Assembly (NCBI GenBank): GCA_022885665.1
Contig: JAGQDJ010000044.1
Span: 248,632 to 312,631, forward strand
Reading direction: 5' to 3'
Length of the DNA: 64,000 bases
Source: Triops longicaudatus
Lineage: Eukaryota; Arthropoda; Branchiopoda; Notostraca; Triopsidae
Notes under the pieces: model-generated
What the model was told of the DNA's origin: nothing
Database searches by the model: none
What the model saw: the letters and a program-made list of their open reading frames with translations, nothing else
Translations under genes and position numbers: made by a program
Part shown: positions 36,328 through 49,387 of the stretch, piece by piece
How the letters are laid out: each line of letters starts with the position of its first letter
Numbering within the stretch: the stretch's first letter is position 1

Positions 36328-39300
36328 CTATGTCGCATTTTCCAAAATCCAACTTGTGAATTTAGATATCCTTGTACAAACTCCGGGTAAGTTCTTCTCG
36401 GCGCATCCAATGCCCCAGCTGATAATACCCGCTAAAAAGTAACGGCCATCTTTGCCTCTGGCTTGCAACGGACCACCGGAATCGCCCTAGAGAATAACAA
36501 ATTATGGTATTGAAAAGAAACTAAATATAGATAATTTTACTTGGCATGAATCGCGTCCACCTTCCTCGTACCCGGCACACATAAATATCTCAGGTATATA
36601 TTCGTGACGTCCAGCTTTGAGGAACATATTCTTACATTTCTCGTTACTAACGATGGGAACCGTCACCTGTTTCCAAACAGACAATTTCCCAAAACAAATT
36701 TAAAGCGCAATCCCGATAAGACAAAACCTTTAACAACGTAGAACTGTTGAAAATGTAGCACCGCACCATGAACACTTGCTAATTACCAATAAAACTCATC
36801 CCACGAGTTTCAAAGTTTAGATATTTAGTTTTGTACATTATTATATTTTGTATTAACAATAATATTAACATTATTATGTAAGTACTTTTACTATAGTTTT
36901 AAGGTTTAGAAGTTTATGATAAAGAATTTTGAAACCCACAAGCATGTCTGTAACAGCGGATACAGTTAATAGGTCATACCCGTGTCAGATTCTTCACATT
37001 TCTGCGAACAGCATTACCACTTTTCGCGATAACTCAGACGAGCTACTGTTTGAGCAGTGCATTTTCTAATAATAAAAAGTACAATTCCTATGGTAGTCGA
37101 GTGTTATGTATACCATATTTTACGAACCATGAATAAGACTAGCGAATTTCCTATTATGTATGGGCTTTTAGCGAGATGCGTTTCATGATTGTTGTCTGGG
37201 TACTGCAACAGCTGACCCACTTTTGCGTGTTAATGAGTATTTCCTTATCCTGACACGTACGGTGCATCAAGTGCCGTTGCAAACGCAATCTGTCAACTTT
37301 TGCGCTTCAGAGTTTTAATTCCTTGTAAACTAGCGTTCTTTTTCATACAGCCTTGATCAGGACAAATGAAGGAACCCCACCCTTCATTTCCTGCTTTTCG
37401 TCAGAGATCCAAATTTTTGCCAAAAGGTGACAAAAACCGCTGGTTTCTAAAAGAAAACGCGCACAAAATTACCTGCTGAAGCTTGGACGGCAACGTTCCA
37501 CCTTCACTGAGTCTTCCCCAGCCTGTCACGGTAGCGTTTTCACCCACCATCAATTCATCAATGGCTGGAAGGCAAATAGGCTTGATATGGGGCATGAAGT
37601 TGATGGGCTCCTCCAAACGAACCAACGCCAAATCGTACTCATATGTGAAAAAGTTATACTTTGGGTGTACAATTTTCTTCGAAGCTCCTTTTTCGATATA
37701 GGGATAAGGCTCCGTAGAACTGGAGAAATCGTATTCACCCAAACGCAGTCGTATTTGATTCGTCAATAAACTAGTAAATTATCGAACAATACAACATTTA
37801 GAAGCTTGATGCAATTGTGTTGTTTTAACCTGAACTTACTCCTCAACACAGTGCCCTGCCGTAGCTACCCATTGCTCATTAAGCAATGCGCCGCCGCAAC
37901 GATGAGTACTCGAGAAACCAAAGAAGGAAGTACGACGTACAGAGACCTATTTTTTTTAAAAAAATACGTACATTAACTCAATTACTCAAACTAAATTTTT
38001 ATCCACGATGAACATACTTGCCAAGGCCAAGCGGCAAACGCAGCATCGCGTCCGCCGACAATTCGCAATTCAGGCATAGGAATTGGCTGGGGCACACCAC
38101 ATTCTATAAAATTTTTCCCGAAAAGAGAACAGGGAAATTTAACACTGGTGCTAACAGGCTAAATTCAAAGAGTTAAGGATTCCTTACCAATATGAATATC
38201 GTTACTAGGAATAGAAGTGACCGCGGAAGTTGGCGGAAAGCGGGAAGATTGCGTGGTTGTGGGGGTGGCAGTGCTGCTTTGAGTGGTACTTGTGGTGATA
38301 GCCACCGTGCTGCCCAAAGTGCTACTCACAACGTTGATAGGATTCTTACTAGCTTGCGTGATTGGTGTCCATGCGTTATCCGTAATCATGGACACTGTGG
38401 GAATTAGTGTAGTTGTCACCGTTGAAGTGGAGGTGGATTCTTCGGGCAGAGGAACAGGGGTAACGGTGGGAGGTGAAACAGGGAGTTGTGCTGCCGAGGG
38501 TTTTTCTGGAGTGCTGTGCAAAACAGAATGCGTGCTCGGCGAGCTAACTGGTGTCATCAGCGAGCTAGAAGTTGTCGCTGGTGAGCTACTTTCCGTAGTG
38601 AAAGCTGCAGTTGTCGTGGACTCGGTAGACATGGGAGAATTAGACAAAGAAGTGGGTTCACCGGTAACCAAAGCGGGGATATTCGGCTGTGGAGGAGAAA
38701 CTATCGGTGAAGTCACCTCGGGAAAAGAAACTTGAGCAGGTGATACGGTGCTACCTAAAACAGAAGACAGAGTTGAAGTGAAAACTGGCGGGGGTTCCTG
38801 AAGAGTAGTCTTCGCAGTCGATGTCACCAGAGTCAAAGTTCGGTTCTCGTCAGGTGAGAATGAAGGTTTAACTACAGAAACAGCAACCGGATCTTTATGG
38901 TGCAGTGCAACTGAGGCAGGAGTTGTGCGTTTAATGTCAACTGACATAGTCGTTTTAGGTCTGACGGTCGTTTTTCTCCTGGTAGGAGTAAAACGCTGAA
39001 TCGTCGCTGGCGTAATAGCCGGTAACACGGTTGTCTGGCGTAGCGGTTTTACGGTTGTGGATCGCCTTTGCCCTCCTAAAGTCACTTTGGTCCTAACAGT
39101 CGTGGAAGTCAGTAAAGGTCGAGGTGTCGGTTTCTTATTTAGTGTGAGAGAGGGCTGATCCTTGGCGTCTGTGTGTTGATTAGGCGTTATTTTCTCGATT
39201 GCCACAGTGGTTGGCGGTCGCGTTACGGTATCCGTCGTCCCGGTCCAAAATGGCGACAAAGTAACATTAAGATTCATACTGATGTTACCTACTTCGGTCG

Positions 39301-40819
39301 TAGGTTTTGGAGAGACATTTATTGCCTCTAGACTCTCATTCTTAGGTAAAGTGCTGGAAAGTTGGACTGGTCCGTCAGTTGGGGAGAAATGCAAAGTTGG
39401 GTTTGTCGTCACGTCAGCAGTGCCGTTAGTAAGTAGTGTATGACTAGCATTAGTTGAAACAGATAAAGCTGCTAGTGGGGTAGAAGTATGAAAATCGGAC
39501 ACTTGTGCATATGGTGTGGTTGTCTCAGGTAAAGACGTGGTCACTGAAAGTAGTTCTTCTTGTTCCGTACCTGTGTTTGAAGAAGACAAGGGAGCCAAAG
39601 AAGTTGGTGGTGCTGGAGACGGAGTTGGTCTTGTTGTCGTGGTAGATGCGGGGGTGATTGTTGTCGAGGTACTTGCAGCAGTAGGTTTTTGCCACACCGA
39701 GGCAATCGTAGCTCCGACAGGTTCTACTGTTACGGGTGCCATATCCACGACAAGAGGTTTGGATGTAATCAGCGAGGGTGCCATGGTGACTTCTTGTTCT
39801 GAATTTTCGGCTTCCTCTTTCTCGTACTGAGTAGTCTGTGGAGGTAAAGTGACGGGTCTGGTCGGCAAGCCGAAGAGCGTTGTAGAAACCGGTAAGTGAT
39901 CGTCAGGCTGATTAGGGTTGGAATTGGGCACAACATTGTTATCCACATCATGAGCACAGCAAGAGCCAAACATGAAGCCCTCGACACACATGCCTAGAGC
40001 TTGGCCCTCCGTTTTGATGCACTCCCATACGAACATACATGTGCCTTCTCGCCCCTTCACGCGACATGGCTTGGGGTTAATTTTGTACCCCGCTGCAATA
40101 GTGATAAAAAGAAGAACAGAAACCACAAGAATTAATACAAGAGTAGTTCGAAAGAATAACAAGTCATTCTCAAAGCTTTTATTGTAGTTTCGAAGTTGTG
40201 AAAAAAGTTTTAGTTAACGGCACGGCATGATCTTAAAGAAAAACGCATGTTAGGAACAAAACATGTATCAAAACAATAAATCGTTTAGCCCTTTTCTTCT
40301 GAACCTGTGATATAACTTCCTCCCTCATGCGATGCCACTCGCACTTAACGGGATTCGGAGGAGATACAAAGTAACACCAGCCTCGGGTAGAGGAAAGCCC
40401 CTCCGGTTTTCACCTACTTTGGGCTTTTGTTTGGTCTAAATTGTTTCATTTTCGTGAATGAAGCTCTTTCCGAAACCATCTTTATTACGACCACTCGCGA
40501 AGAAAAACGTTTCTTACGCTTTGGTGTCAAGAGGCGGGTTCATCGCTAACGTTGCCCTCAATGAAACCACTGCCTTGTTAAGATCCCATGAATAAAAAAT
40601 GAATCAATGTAAAAAAAAATAGCTGAAAGAGTAAGAAAAATAGTGAGAATTGCATTTACGTATAGCTCGGTCGGCTAAATTGGCGTAACGTTCAGGTAAC
40701 GAAGGTTTACTGTTCACAGCTCCTTGGGATCGGCTAATTCCGGTTAACAAAATAAGGCTAACTGCAATGCTGGATAACCATAGAGCGTTCCGATGTAATC
40801 CCATGCTGCTGAATGGCAT
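36328..40819 (-). CDS. Stubble-like trypsin-family serine protease with disulfide-knot domain and long Thr/Ser/Pro stalk
   Basis: Seven minus-strand exons in phase: 40819-40660, 40092-38188, 38103-38018, 37946-37840, 37770-37473, 36666-36541, 36486-36328; 946 residues. Exon 1 has a signal-like hydrophobic stretch (LWLSSIAVSLILLTGI). Exon 2 opens with a six-cysteine knot (CRVKGREGTC...WEC...GMC...GSCC, about residues 63-100) and then has about 580 residues very rich in Thr, Ser and Pro, probably an O-glycosylated stalk. The protease domain starts LRIVGG near residue 702. Catalytic His is in TAGHC (about 749), Asp in YEYDLALV (about 799), Ser in GDSGGP (about 897). An Asp six before the Ser (RDSCQGDSGG) predicts trypsin-like cleavage after Arg/Lys. 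The nearest known group is arthropod Stubble/filzig-type proteases acting on epithelial matrix; orthology is inferred. Confidence 0.9.
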
Positions 40820-43800
40820 GGTAGTCCCTGGAAAACAAAAGACAAAACTACATTAAGAAACCGTAGCGCTACTGGTCCTTGACATTACACAAATAAAAAG
40901 AAAACCATATTAACGGATCAGCCGCATATCGTATTACGCCCAAGTTTAAAGAGTACGGCTGAGATTTTCGGGCTAGAAGGCCATATGTTCTACTCTAATT
41001 GCTTCAACCTAAGGAGGGTTGGTGATCATAAGGTGTGTAAGATTTTTGCGGTACGGTAACCAAGATTTTCTGACAGCAAATAACGCTGAAATTAAGCACG
41101 GTATCACCATGATGTATGCTTTAGATTTAACTATTCGAATCTTCCCCCAATCACAACTGATAGAATACCTTCTTTCTTCTAAAAACAGAGAAAGATCACG
41201 GAAAACGAAGTGTAACAAAAGAAAAAAAATAATAACACTTGTTCAACTCCGGTTTCCTGCCTATTCACACCCACTCCAAAAACTGAAACAATTTTTGTTG
41301 GTATAAAAACACAAAATGCTTGGTTTGACGAGTGACCTTTTTCTGTTTTAGAAGTCCATTTCGTCTTTCATAGTCAAGGTAGCAAGTAGGTCAGGTGAAA
41401 GGGGGCACCGGAGGGGGATCCTCATCACGGAACATTAACAGGAGAAAGCGATCACTGTCATTTGCTTTGTATTCGTGAACAGAAAACGTTAAAAAATTAT
41501 TGCATCTAGTTTTCATTTCGAAGGTGTTACATGTCTCTCTCATAAAAAGCGAGTTCCTAATTAAGTCTCGGAACACGCTGAGCGCTAGCTTTAACCTACT
41601 GCAAGAGCGAATCATACTGCTAATAGGATATAATATTTCTCTTACATTCGAATATTACAGCTCATGTCGTTACAAACGGGGTTACCAGCGAATAAGGTCG
41701 TGGAATCCCATGCTTTATAGAGAGAATTGATCATGTGAGACAAACAAAGATTTTATACAGTCTAACCGTTATTTTAATAGTCTGGGAAATTTTCCCTCAA
41801 ACTCGGTCAACGTGTCAAATTCGCGTATGCTCCAAAACCCAATCGCCACCTTTGAGGGCAATTAGCATCACGGCACTGACAGCACATCCTTTAGGCATTG
41901 CCATATTATTTTTTACTGTGAGAACTGGATAATAAAATCATACAGATTTGAGTCGAACTGCTCCAAAAATAAAATGGCACCCTTTTAAATTTCACCCTTC
42001 TTTTATTTACCGGAGCATACAGCTAAGCTCCCGAAAATGTAGCTTATCCGCTTGAATTCTAATTAGCACCCGAAAGTGTTTCGCTTGTTCAAGAAAGAAA
42101 GCGCCAAGATTACATTAGAACTTGCATGGCAAAGTGCCTACCTTCACTGAATACGTAAACTGAGTTCATAAGTAGATCACAATAAAATTGAAACAAAAAA
42201 ATAACTATCAATACTATACAACGTACAGACTTGAAATGATAACAAGCTTTGCTTACGCCAATACAATACAGAGAAGATTCTAAAGTAATCGACGAAAAAT
42301 CATGTAACGAGCTTTAAATTACCTTCTTTTTACGAGAGTCCCGAAACGCGCGCGAAATATAGTCCACAATAAAAACAAACTCGTACGCTTTTTAGAATTC
42401 CGGAAATTCAACAGCTGCGACAAAATCGCATCGCTGGCTGTACGTTCGCAGTCACGAAAAGCACTTCTTTGGAGTATATAATCCTTTTCGTGATTCTTAA
42501 TGGAGTGCTTTGACACTTAAAATTCGGACCCCGGAAAGTTCAACCAGTAGAAGATAAGATTTCCAGATCTTTGTGAGTCATCTTTTCCCCCATATACTGG
42601 ACAGTTTGCTGGGACTACCTTCGAACCGCGTTTCCTTGCACTTTGGAACGTTTAAAACACCACTTGAATAGCGAAGTAAGGCTAACACTAGGGCCCTAAT
42701 TGAGCTTCTTCGGATGCTTCACGCTCTAAGTCCACTCCAGTAGTAGCGACGATGAGGAGTCGAAGCGATCTACCCCAGCAAAGCGGAAAAGTAAGACAGA
42801 CCTGTTACGGTAGTGTGTTGTCTACCACTCCAGCACCTTCTTACAGCTTGGAAAAGCAAACCACGACTCGATGGAGCTCGTTTCTTTCCCCTGCAGCTGC
42901 ATCAAGTACACAGCGACCATCGACTTGCCTTTAGTAGACTCTACTTCTTACTTTACTTGCTTAGCTGGACACCCACCCAACCCGAAGTATGCCCAGCCCC
43001 CTTCTACCAGAAGTGGAGGCAAAAACTAACCAACGCGACAGGTATGCAACAAGACAACACGTGGTTGCAAAAGTGGGCGGGTTTGACCCACTAACGCGAT
43101 ACAGACTTCCTCAGGCTTGGTGTCCTCCCATATATTCCGTGTTTGGGGCCACCCCACAAAAAGTCATCATCACCATTTCAACAACTGGACGTATGGTCTT
43201 TTAAATCGGGACAAACTTTTCATGCCTGTCCGATAAAGGTCCGACACTTTTTTTTACCATCCTGTCCCATGCTTCATTAAACTTCTCTTAATTTCTCTAG
43301 CTGCCCTATTATAGCCCCTCAAAGAAAACGAATGAAGGCAAAGGAGTGCAAATTCCGATGTAACTAATAAGAGTTCCGAAAAACGTTGTCGCGACAAATC
43401 CTCATTTTCCCATGTGAGATATGAAGGTTGATGGACAGGAAGAGAAACTCGAGTTGACACACCAAGTCCAAAGACTAAGGGTGGTGTCTTCGTTTTCGAG
43501 AGGGGGTAGAAAGAAGGCAAAGAAAGCGTTGTCAAGCGCATCCAATTCACATATTGCTGTACAAACTTCAGTCAAACACGACGACAGAAAAGATCCCGTT
43601 GCCTATTTCTGTGCCAAATTCAGGTTCGTGTGTTTCGCTACAGAATTCTTCGGCTTAAGTAGAACAATCATGAGCCCGTTTTAAAAACCATTCGAACATA
43701 GATTGCGAGGTACAAATGAAATACAAACGAAAGGCTGGTGCCGAATTTGTCGGTGCCTTGACTTTGGACTTGAATTAGTTCGATATTCCCGTCCGACTCC

Positions 43801-46800
43801 TTTATGCACAATTGGATTCACGCCAAAAAGACTCAATCTCATTAACCTATTCCCACGGACAGCTTTTCTGCGTACGCACAAGCAGTGCATATTCTAGTAG
43901 GGTAGATCATGTAAACGATCAAGTAAATAATCAAAGAAAAACTCACACTATAATCCGGATTATGGACTCCTATTCTTTACCAAATGCGTGGTAAAGGTAA
44001 TCAGCGATGGGCAGTGTTAAGCGCACTTTTCGGAACACCACTACAACGCACACTTGCTACGCAGCCTCACTGAACTTAGAATGACGGGTAATGGACAGAG
44101 GTCCTAGAGAGCACTCAAACATTCCGCGTCAGCTTACACATCTACACACTTTCACCAGGATCCTTGCATCCCTGACAAAAGCTATCAAGAGCCGGCAATG
44201 GACCGGAATAAAAAATGTCTTAGGAAACGTGAAAGTGTCTTACAATCGAAATTTCCTTTAACGCAAGTCGGTTGTGCTTCCTGATGCCAAGTTCCGCTTC
44301 TGCTAGAAAAGATAACGCGTAAGCTGCCGTATCTACTGCGAAAGCAGCAGGAACTCATTAAATGAAAGTTAAGAAAAGAAAGAAAATAGGTCAACGCATA
44401 GTCCGGAGATGTTGGTGACGTTGTTTTTCACAGGGGTACTTCCCCAAGAAATGAAGCCGGTATAACCAACATTTGGGCGAATGCATTGAATACCGTACAA
44501 GGGCCTAACCCACTCTCACTATAAATTATTATACTCTGTGCAGGACTTTACGAAAGACGGAAACCTTATCTTGGAACGCGGTTGAAAATGAGAAAACACC
44601 TTTCTAAGGTGAACTTTCTGAGGGAGAAATCTTAGGCTAGTAAAAAATCTCACTTTCAATTCAGGAATACCCCACTTTCCCTTCCGTATCCTCCGCTAGG
44701 CTAAGTCCCTTAGCTTACGGGCTAAATGCAAGATGCGAGTGCCCCCATCTCGTTTGCAAATGACCTAGTTGAAGTAAAACTGAGGCAGTCGATCAGATTT
44801 GAATGGAAATTAAATTTAACTTTGCTAGCCGCAGCCTTGGCTAGTTTTAACGGTATAAACGACATACAGTTTTCCCTTCGATTGCCGAATCCGTTATTTC
44901 CTAATAGAACACCGACAGGAAATAGAAATAATAAACGAAAAAAAACGCGCCGGATACACCTAGGAGCTTTAGAGCAAAACTCCCTGACTATGTAGACCAA
45001 ATACACAACATTTTATACGCTGGAAAGAACGTGACTTGTGTTCTTGACCTGACCGACCTGATATGCAGGAACAAGCTCAAGGATCCCCTTGGGCAACCCT
45101 TTTTCTCAGCTTCATGTTTTCGCAAAGAACGTTACTATCAAGGTAGGGAAGCTACGAGTCCCTTGCATGAATAAGACAATGAAGCTTCGAACTTGGTAAG
45201 TTCTTGAACATAGCTGATCACAATAAAAGTGTCGGGGGAGTAGTTTCAGGCCTTTCGAGCCTGTCCTCCTCCAAGGTCATAACCCAAGATATGCGAAGCA
45301 ATGTCCATAATACATTACGATTCCATACCTTCGAGATGAAATAAGGACGAACAAGTGGTCTTATGCTTCCCTTTTTACCGAGAACCTCAAGTGACCCAGG
45401 TGATAAATCGTGTGCGTAACACATCCTAAGGTGGTTCTGAACGCACAGGTTGCGCTGTGACGTGCACCGGAAGCATTTGATATTGTGGCATGCGAGGAAG
45501 TTTAAAAGCCAAAGGCGGCCCTCTAACCTCGGTTGAGGAATTAGAACAGCAGTAATAGTCGCTCGAGAAACTGTCAGATTTTTCCCAAGAAACAGTTAAG
45601 TGGCGTCCCTTAAACCTATAATAGAGGTGTGACATTCGAAACCTTATTCCTCAAGCTCGTTTTATGATAATTCAAAAGCGCGAAATCACGTACTGTGCTG
45701 TGCGTACCTATGGAAATAAATGAAAGCGCGACCCACTTATCTAGCCAGCATTACTGACAAAGTGAAGGGTAATGTAAAAGTGAGGGATAAGTAAAAGACG
45801 AGTTTGCTTAGGATTTGGCTTCGAATTGGGAGCTTTACAACGAAAAAAAAGAGCTCCACCCTATAACCACCGCTGTTTGACAAGACGTGTACACAAATCG
45901 TGTTCAGGAATATGCATTTCCTCGTTCCGGTGGAAGTCAAGCGCATCTCTTGACAACAGAAGCGTTGAGTCGTTCAAGTCACGGGTTACTCCGTCTATGG
46001 GGCGTAAGGGTGTGTGAGTTCTCTCGTTTCTCCTTGCTACCCAAACTAAAATACCTAAAATGTCTGCAAGTCATATTTCTTGGAATTTCATTTCTGCTGA
46101 GACCATGACAATCCTCGATCAACTTAACGTGTTTTTATAGTCCAAAAGATTATCCAAAATTAACTTTTTTTTTATCTAATACTGTATTTCCATATATTTC
46201 ATCTCAGGAATAGCTGCAACCTGGGTAGATTATCGTGAGACAAACTTGCTAGAATCTTCATTTTAGGTAGCTAGAAGAAATAAGTATTCTCTCTCTTTCC
46301 AATTTATGTTGTCACTTCCCGATTTGAAAAAACGCCAAGAATGAGGTTTTAAAGATTGGCCAGGAGGTGTCACGACAGTGTGAGAATTGAAGTCGAGGTA
46401 AACAAAAGGGTCCCGTGAGTGTATCGAGAACGGTAACGTAATGTTTATATAATCTTCAAGGAAACTTGACTAGACATTTAACGACAAGGCTATATATCTT
46501 TCTTTCAGACATTGTTTTGCCCAGTGCCTGCGTGGAGGCACCGAAGAGAGTAGAAGAGTGCTGAAGTTTTCGCATTATGGATGTATTGCTTACTGTTTTG
46601 CCTTCTTGGGGAACATCGTGATGATTAGTATGCAAAACTCGTCCAAATTTACGTCATAGTGGGGCTTATTTTGATTACACTATGTTTTTTTTTAGAAGTC
46701 AGTGGCGCATAACATTTTAGTTCTGTGATTTAACTGCGAATCTGTTCAGTTCGATAGCTTCACCACCGTATTTATTTCTCAGGTAAATTGAAAATGTTGT

Positions 46801-46854
46801 ACGGATTTGTTGTGATAGAGCTATTATCTGTAAGTTTTCTAGGGCCAAGTAATA
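40820..46854. other. Intergenic region, nothing recognisable
   Basis: Six kilobases upstream of both the Stubble-like protease (-) and the first SLC25A44-like carrier (+), so promoters of both should lie at its two ends. The open frames inside (for example near 42.75-43.2 kb, 44.7-45.0 kb) are short and show no domain I know. I found no strong inverted or tandem repeats. Confidence 0.5.
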
Positions 46855-47935
46855 ATGGAGACGGAAACTTTTATTCGTACCATCGAATGGGATATGATGG
46901 ACAAAACTAAATTTTTCCCCTTAAGCGTCACCAGCTCATTTACGATTCGAGCGGTTCTCTATCCCTTTACGTTAATTAAGACCCGTTTGCAGATCCAACG
47001 CGGCAATGAGATGTACCGAGGCACTTTTGATGCATATCGCAAGATTCTCAAGTATGAAGGTTTCTCTGGTCTCTACCGAGGGTTTTGGGTGAATGCTTTT
47101 TCCGTTGTGTCGGGAGCCTTTTACATCGCTACGTATGAGAATGTCCGTCATTTCTTACACAAATACGACGTGACAGATTCGCGAGTGAAGGCTTTGGTGG
47201 CTGGAGGAGCCGCCTCTTTGGTTGGTCAAACCATCATCGTCCCCTTTGATGTTCTCAGTCAACATTTAATGATGATGGGCAAAATGAATTCGTCTCGGGG
47301 GACGCGAGATTTGTTTTCTAGCGTTGCCTACTTCAATGTGCCAACCGAAAACCGTAGCAAATCCCAAATTGCGATAGACTTAACAAAAGAAATCTATAAA
47401 TGTGACGGGTTTCGCGGGTTTTACCGCGGCTACTTAGCTTCCCTTTGCACTTACGTCCCTAATAGTGCATTATGGTGGTCCTTCTATCATTTCTATCAAG
47501 GTATGTTCGGCTCGAATACTAGAACATCTCATTATGGTTTGATTTTACCTTGTAGACCAGTTTTTGCGATTCTCACCACCGTGGGTTTCGCATCTAGCGC
47601 TCCAGTGTTGTGCTGCCGTAACCGGAGGAGTTACAACAACGATCATAATTAATCCTTTGGATATCATCCGTGCTAGATTACAAGTGAGATAATTGACAAG
47701 ACACAAAAAGCATTTTTTAAAAAATTTTTGGGTGATGTTTCAGGTCCAAAGATTGGAATCTTTTGCTCAGACCTTCCGAATTTTGTGGGCCGAAGAAAGA
47801 TTAGGCATATTTACGAAAGGTCTATCAGCTCGCATCGTACAGTCTGTCATGTTTAGTTTTGCCATAGTCTTAGGGTACGAGTCGGTTAAACGTATGAGTG
47901 TTCGAGAACAGTACCGCGAGCAAGTGAAATGGTAG
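46855..47935 (+). CDS. Mitochondrial carrier, SLC25A44 type, copy A
   Basis: Three exons (46855-47500, 47556-47683, 47744-47935) code for 321 residues, the usual carrier length. SLC25A44 imports branched-chain amino acids into mitochondria in mammals; the substrate here is inferred from family. The three carrier repeats are visible: YPFTLIKTRLQIQRG with YRGFWVN; VPFDVLSQHLMM with FRGFYRGY; and NPLDIIRARLQV with FTKGLSARI near the end. The start is an ATG in MEtETF...IEWDMMDK, which matches the IEW opening of the family. The gene lies 245 bp upstream of a second copy with identical exon lengths (646, 128 and 192 nt). Introns are 55 and 60 bp. Confidence 0.93.
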
Positions 47936-48180
47936 CCTTGATTCTTTTTATAGCAAGACTTTTCTAATGCTTTAACATGCGTCCTGTAAGTCGTCTTTGA
48001 AGTGCAAGAAAGAAAATCTATGTACAGTAATACATTGTTACTCTGAAGTAATGGACATTATTCGTGGGTGTTTACTTTTAAACCTTCGCGCTTTTGGGCT
48101 ACGTCGTTTGAACGTCGTTCATATTCGGAAGACATGCATGGCAGTCAAAAAGGCCAGGAAGTCGAAGGTAGTGGTGTACG

Positions 48181-49298
48181 ATGAACGAGAGCGAAGGAAA
48201 CCATGATTTCGTGCATGCCGTTGAATGGCATATGATGGACCCTAAAAAGTTTATTCCACTGACGATGAGTGGTTCGTTCGCATCGCGTATTTGCTTATAT
48301 CCGTTCGTTTTAATCAAGACGCGTCTCCAGATTCAACAGGGCAAAGCGGTGTACCGTGGGACTTATGATGCGTTTCGCCAGATCGCTAAACATGAAGGTA
48401 TTAAAGGTCTCTACAAAGGGTTCTGGGTGAATTCGTGTTCCGTTCTGACGGCTGTGGTTTACCTTACGACTTACGAAAACCTCAGAAACTTCTTACATAA
48501 AGAAGGCATTCAAGATGTCCGCGTCAAAGGATTCATCGCAGGCGGCTTATCTGCGATTGTGGGTCAGATGTTATTACTGCCTTTGGATGTCGTCAGTCAA
48601 CATTTAATGATGATCGGCCAAATTCAGCCCGGTACCAAGAAAACGATCCCGAACTTCCTACCAGCCCATAGTCAGCATTTGTCGGGCTGGAAAGCGACGA
48701 AAATTATCGCGAGCAAAGTCTACGAGAAGGATGGTGTGAGAGGTTTCTACCGAGGCAATGTAGCGGCACTAAGTGCAGCCGTTCCTGGCGGGGCTATGTG
48801 GTGGTCTATTTATCATGTTTACCAAGGTAAGTGCGGTGTGCGACAAACAAAAGTATTACTACACATGAAGGGCGTTAATCTTCATTTTTGCGTAAACAAG
48901 AAAACTTGCTCTGGGCTTGCCCGTCATGGATACCGCATTTGGCAATCCAGTGTACTTCTGCTATCTTAAGCGGAGCTACGACGACAACTTTACTGAATCC
49001 ATTCGACGTCATTCGAGCGAGAATGCAAGTAAGAGATCGAAATGCCCGAACTGAAAAACGCATGCTTTTTCAGTATAACAAGATTTTGTAATCACACTCT
49101 GTTTAGGTTCGACGGTTGGGATCAGTTACGCGAGCTTTCAGAGATCTGTGGCATGAAGAGAAAATTTTTGTGTTCACCAAAGGTCTTTCGGCCCGATTGA
49201 TACAAGCTACTGCGTTTAGTTTCCTGGATATTCTAGGCTACGAGACCATTAAACGCCTTAGTGTGAAACCAGAATATGCCAATAAAATTAAATGGTGA
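48181..49298 (+). CDS. Mitochondrial carrier, SLC25A44 type, copy B
   Basis: Three exons (48181-48826, 48901-49028, 49107-49298), again 646, 128 and 192 nt, code for 321 residues. Repeat signatures are YPFVLIKTRLQIQQG, LPLDVVSQHLMM and NPFDVIRARMQV, with FTKGLSARL close to the C-terminus and the family-typical KW end. It opens MNESEGNHDF..VEWHMMDPKKF, like copy A. Both copies are intact, so each can be functional. They differ at many positions, including the second matrix loop (PGTKKTIPNF versus SSRGTRDLFS), so the duplication is old or has diverged quickly. The stop codon lies 90 bp from the stop codon of POFUT2 on the other strand. Whether both carry branched-chain amino acids is unknown. 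Confidence 0.93.
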
Positions 49299-49387
49299 TT
49301 TCGTAACCATGTACGTACATATCAGCGAGAAGGTAAAACTTGAGAACGCAGTTCATTGGCACTATCGCGAAAACTCGCGTGCACGGC

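Noticed and set aside
38192..39830. Several plus-strand open frames opposite the Stubble-like protease
   Set aside because: They are antisense shadows of the Thr/Ser/Pro-rich stalk, whose codons rarely make stops on the other strand.
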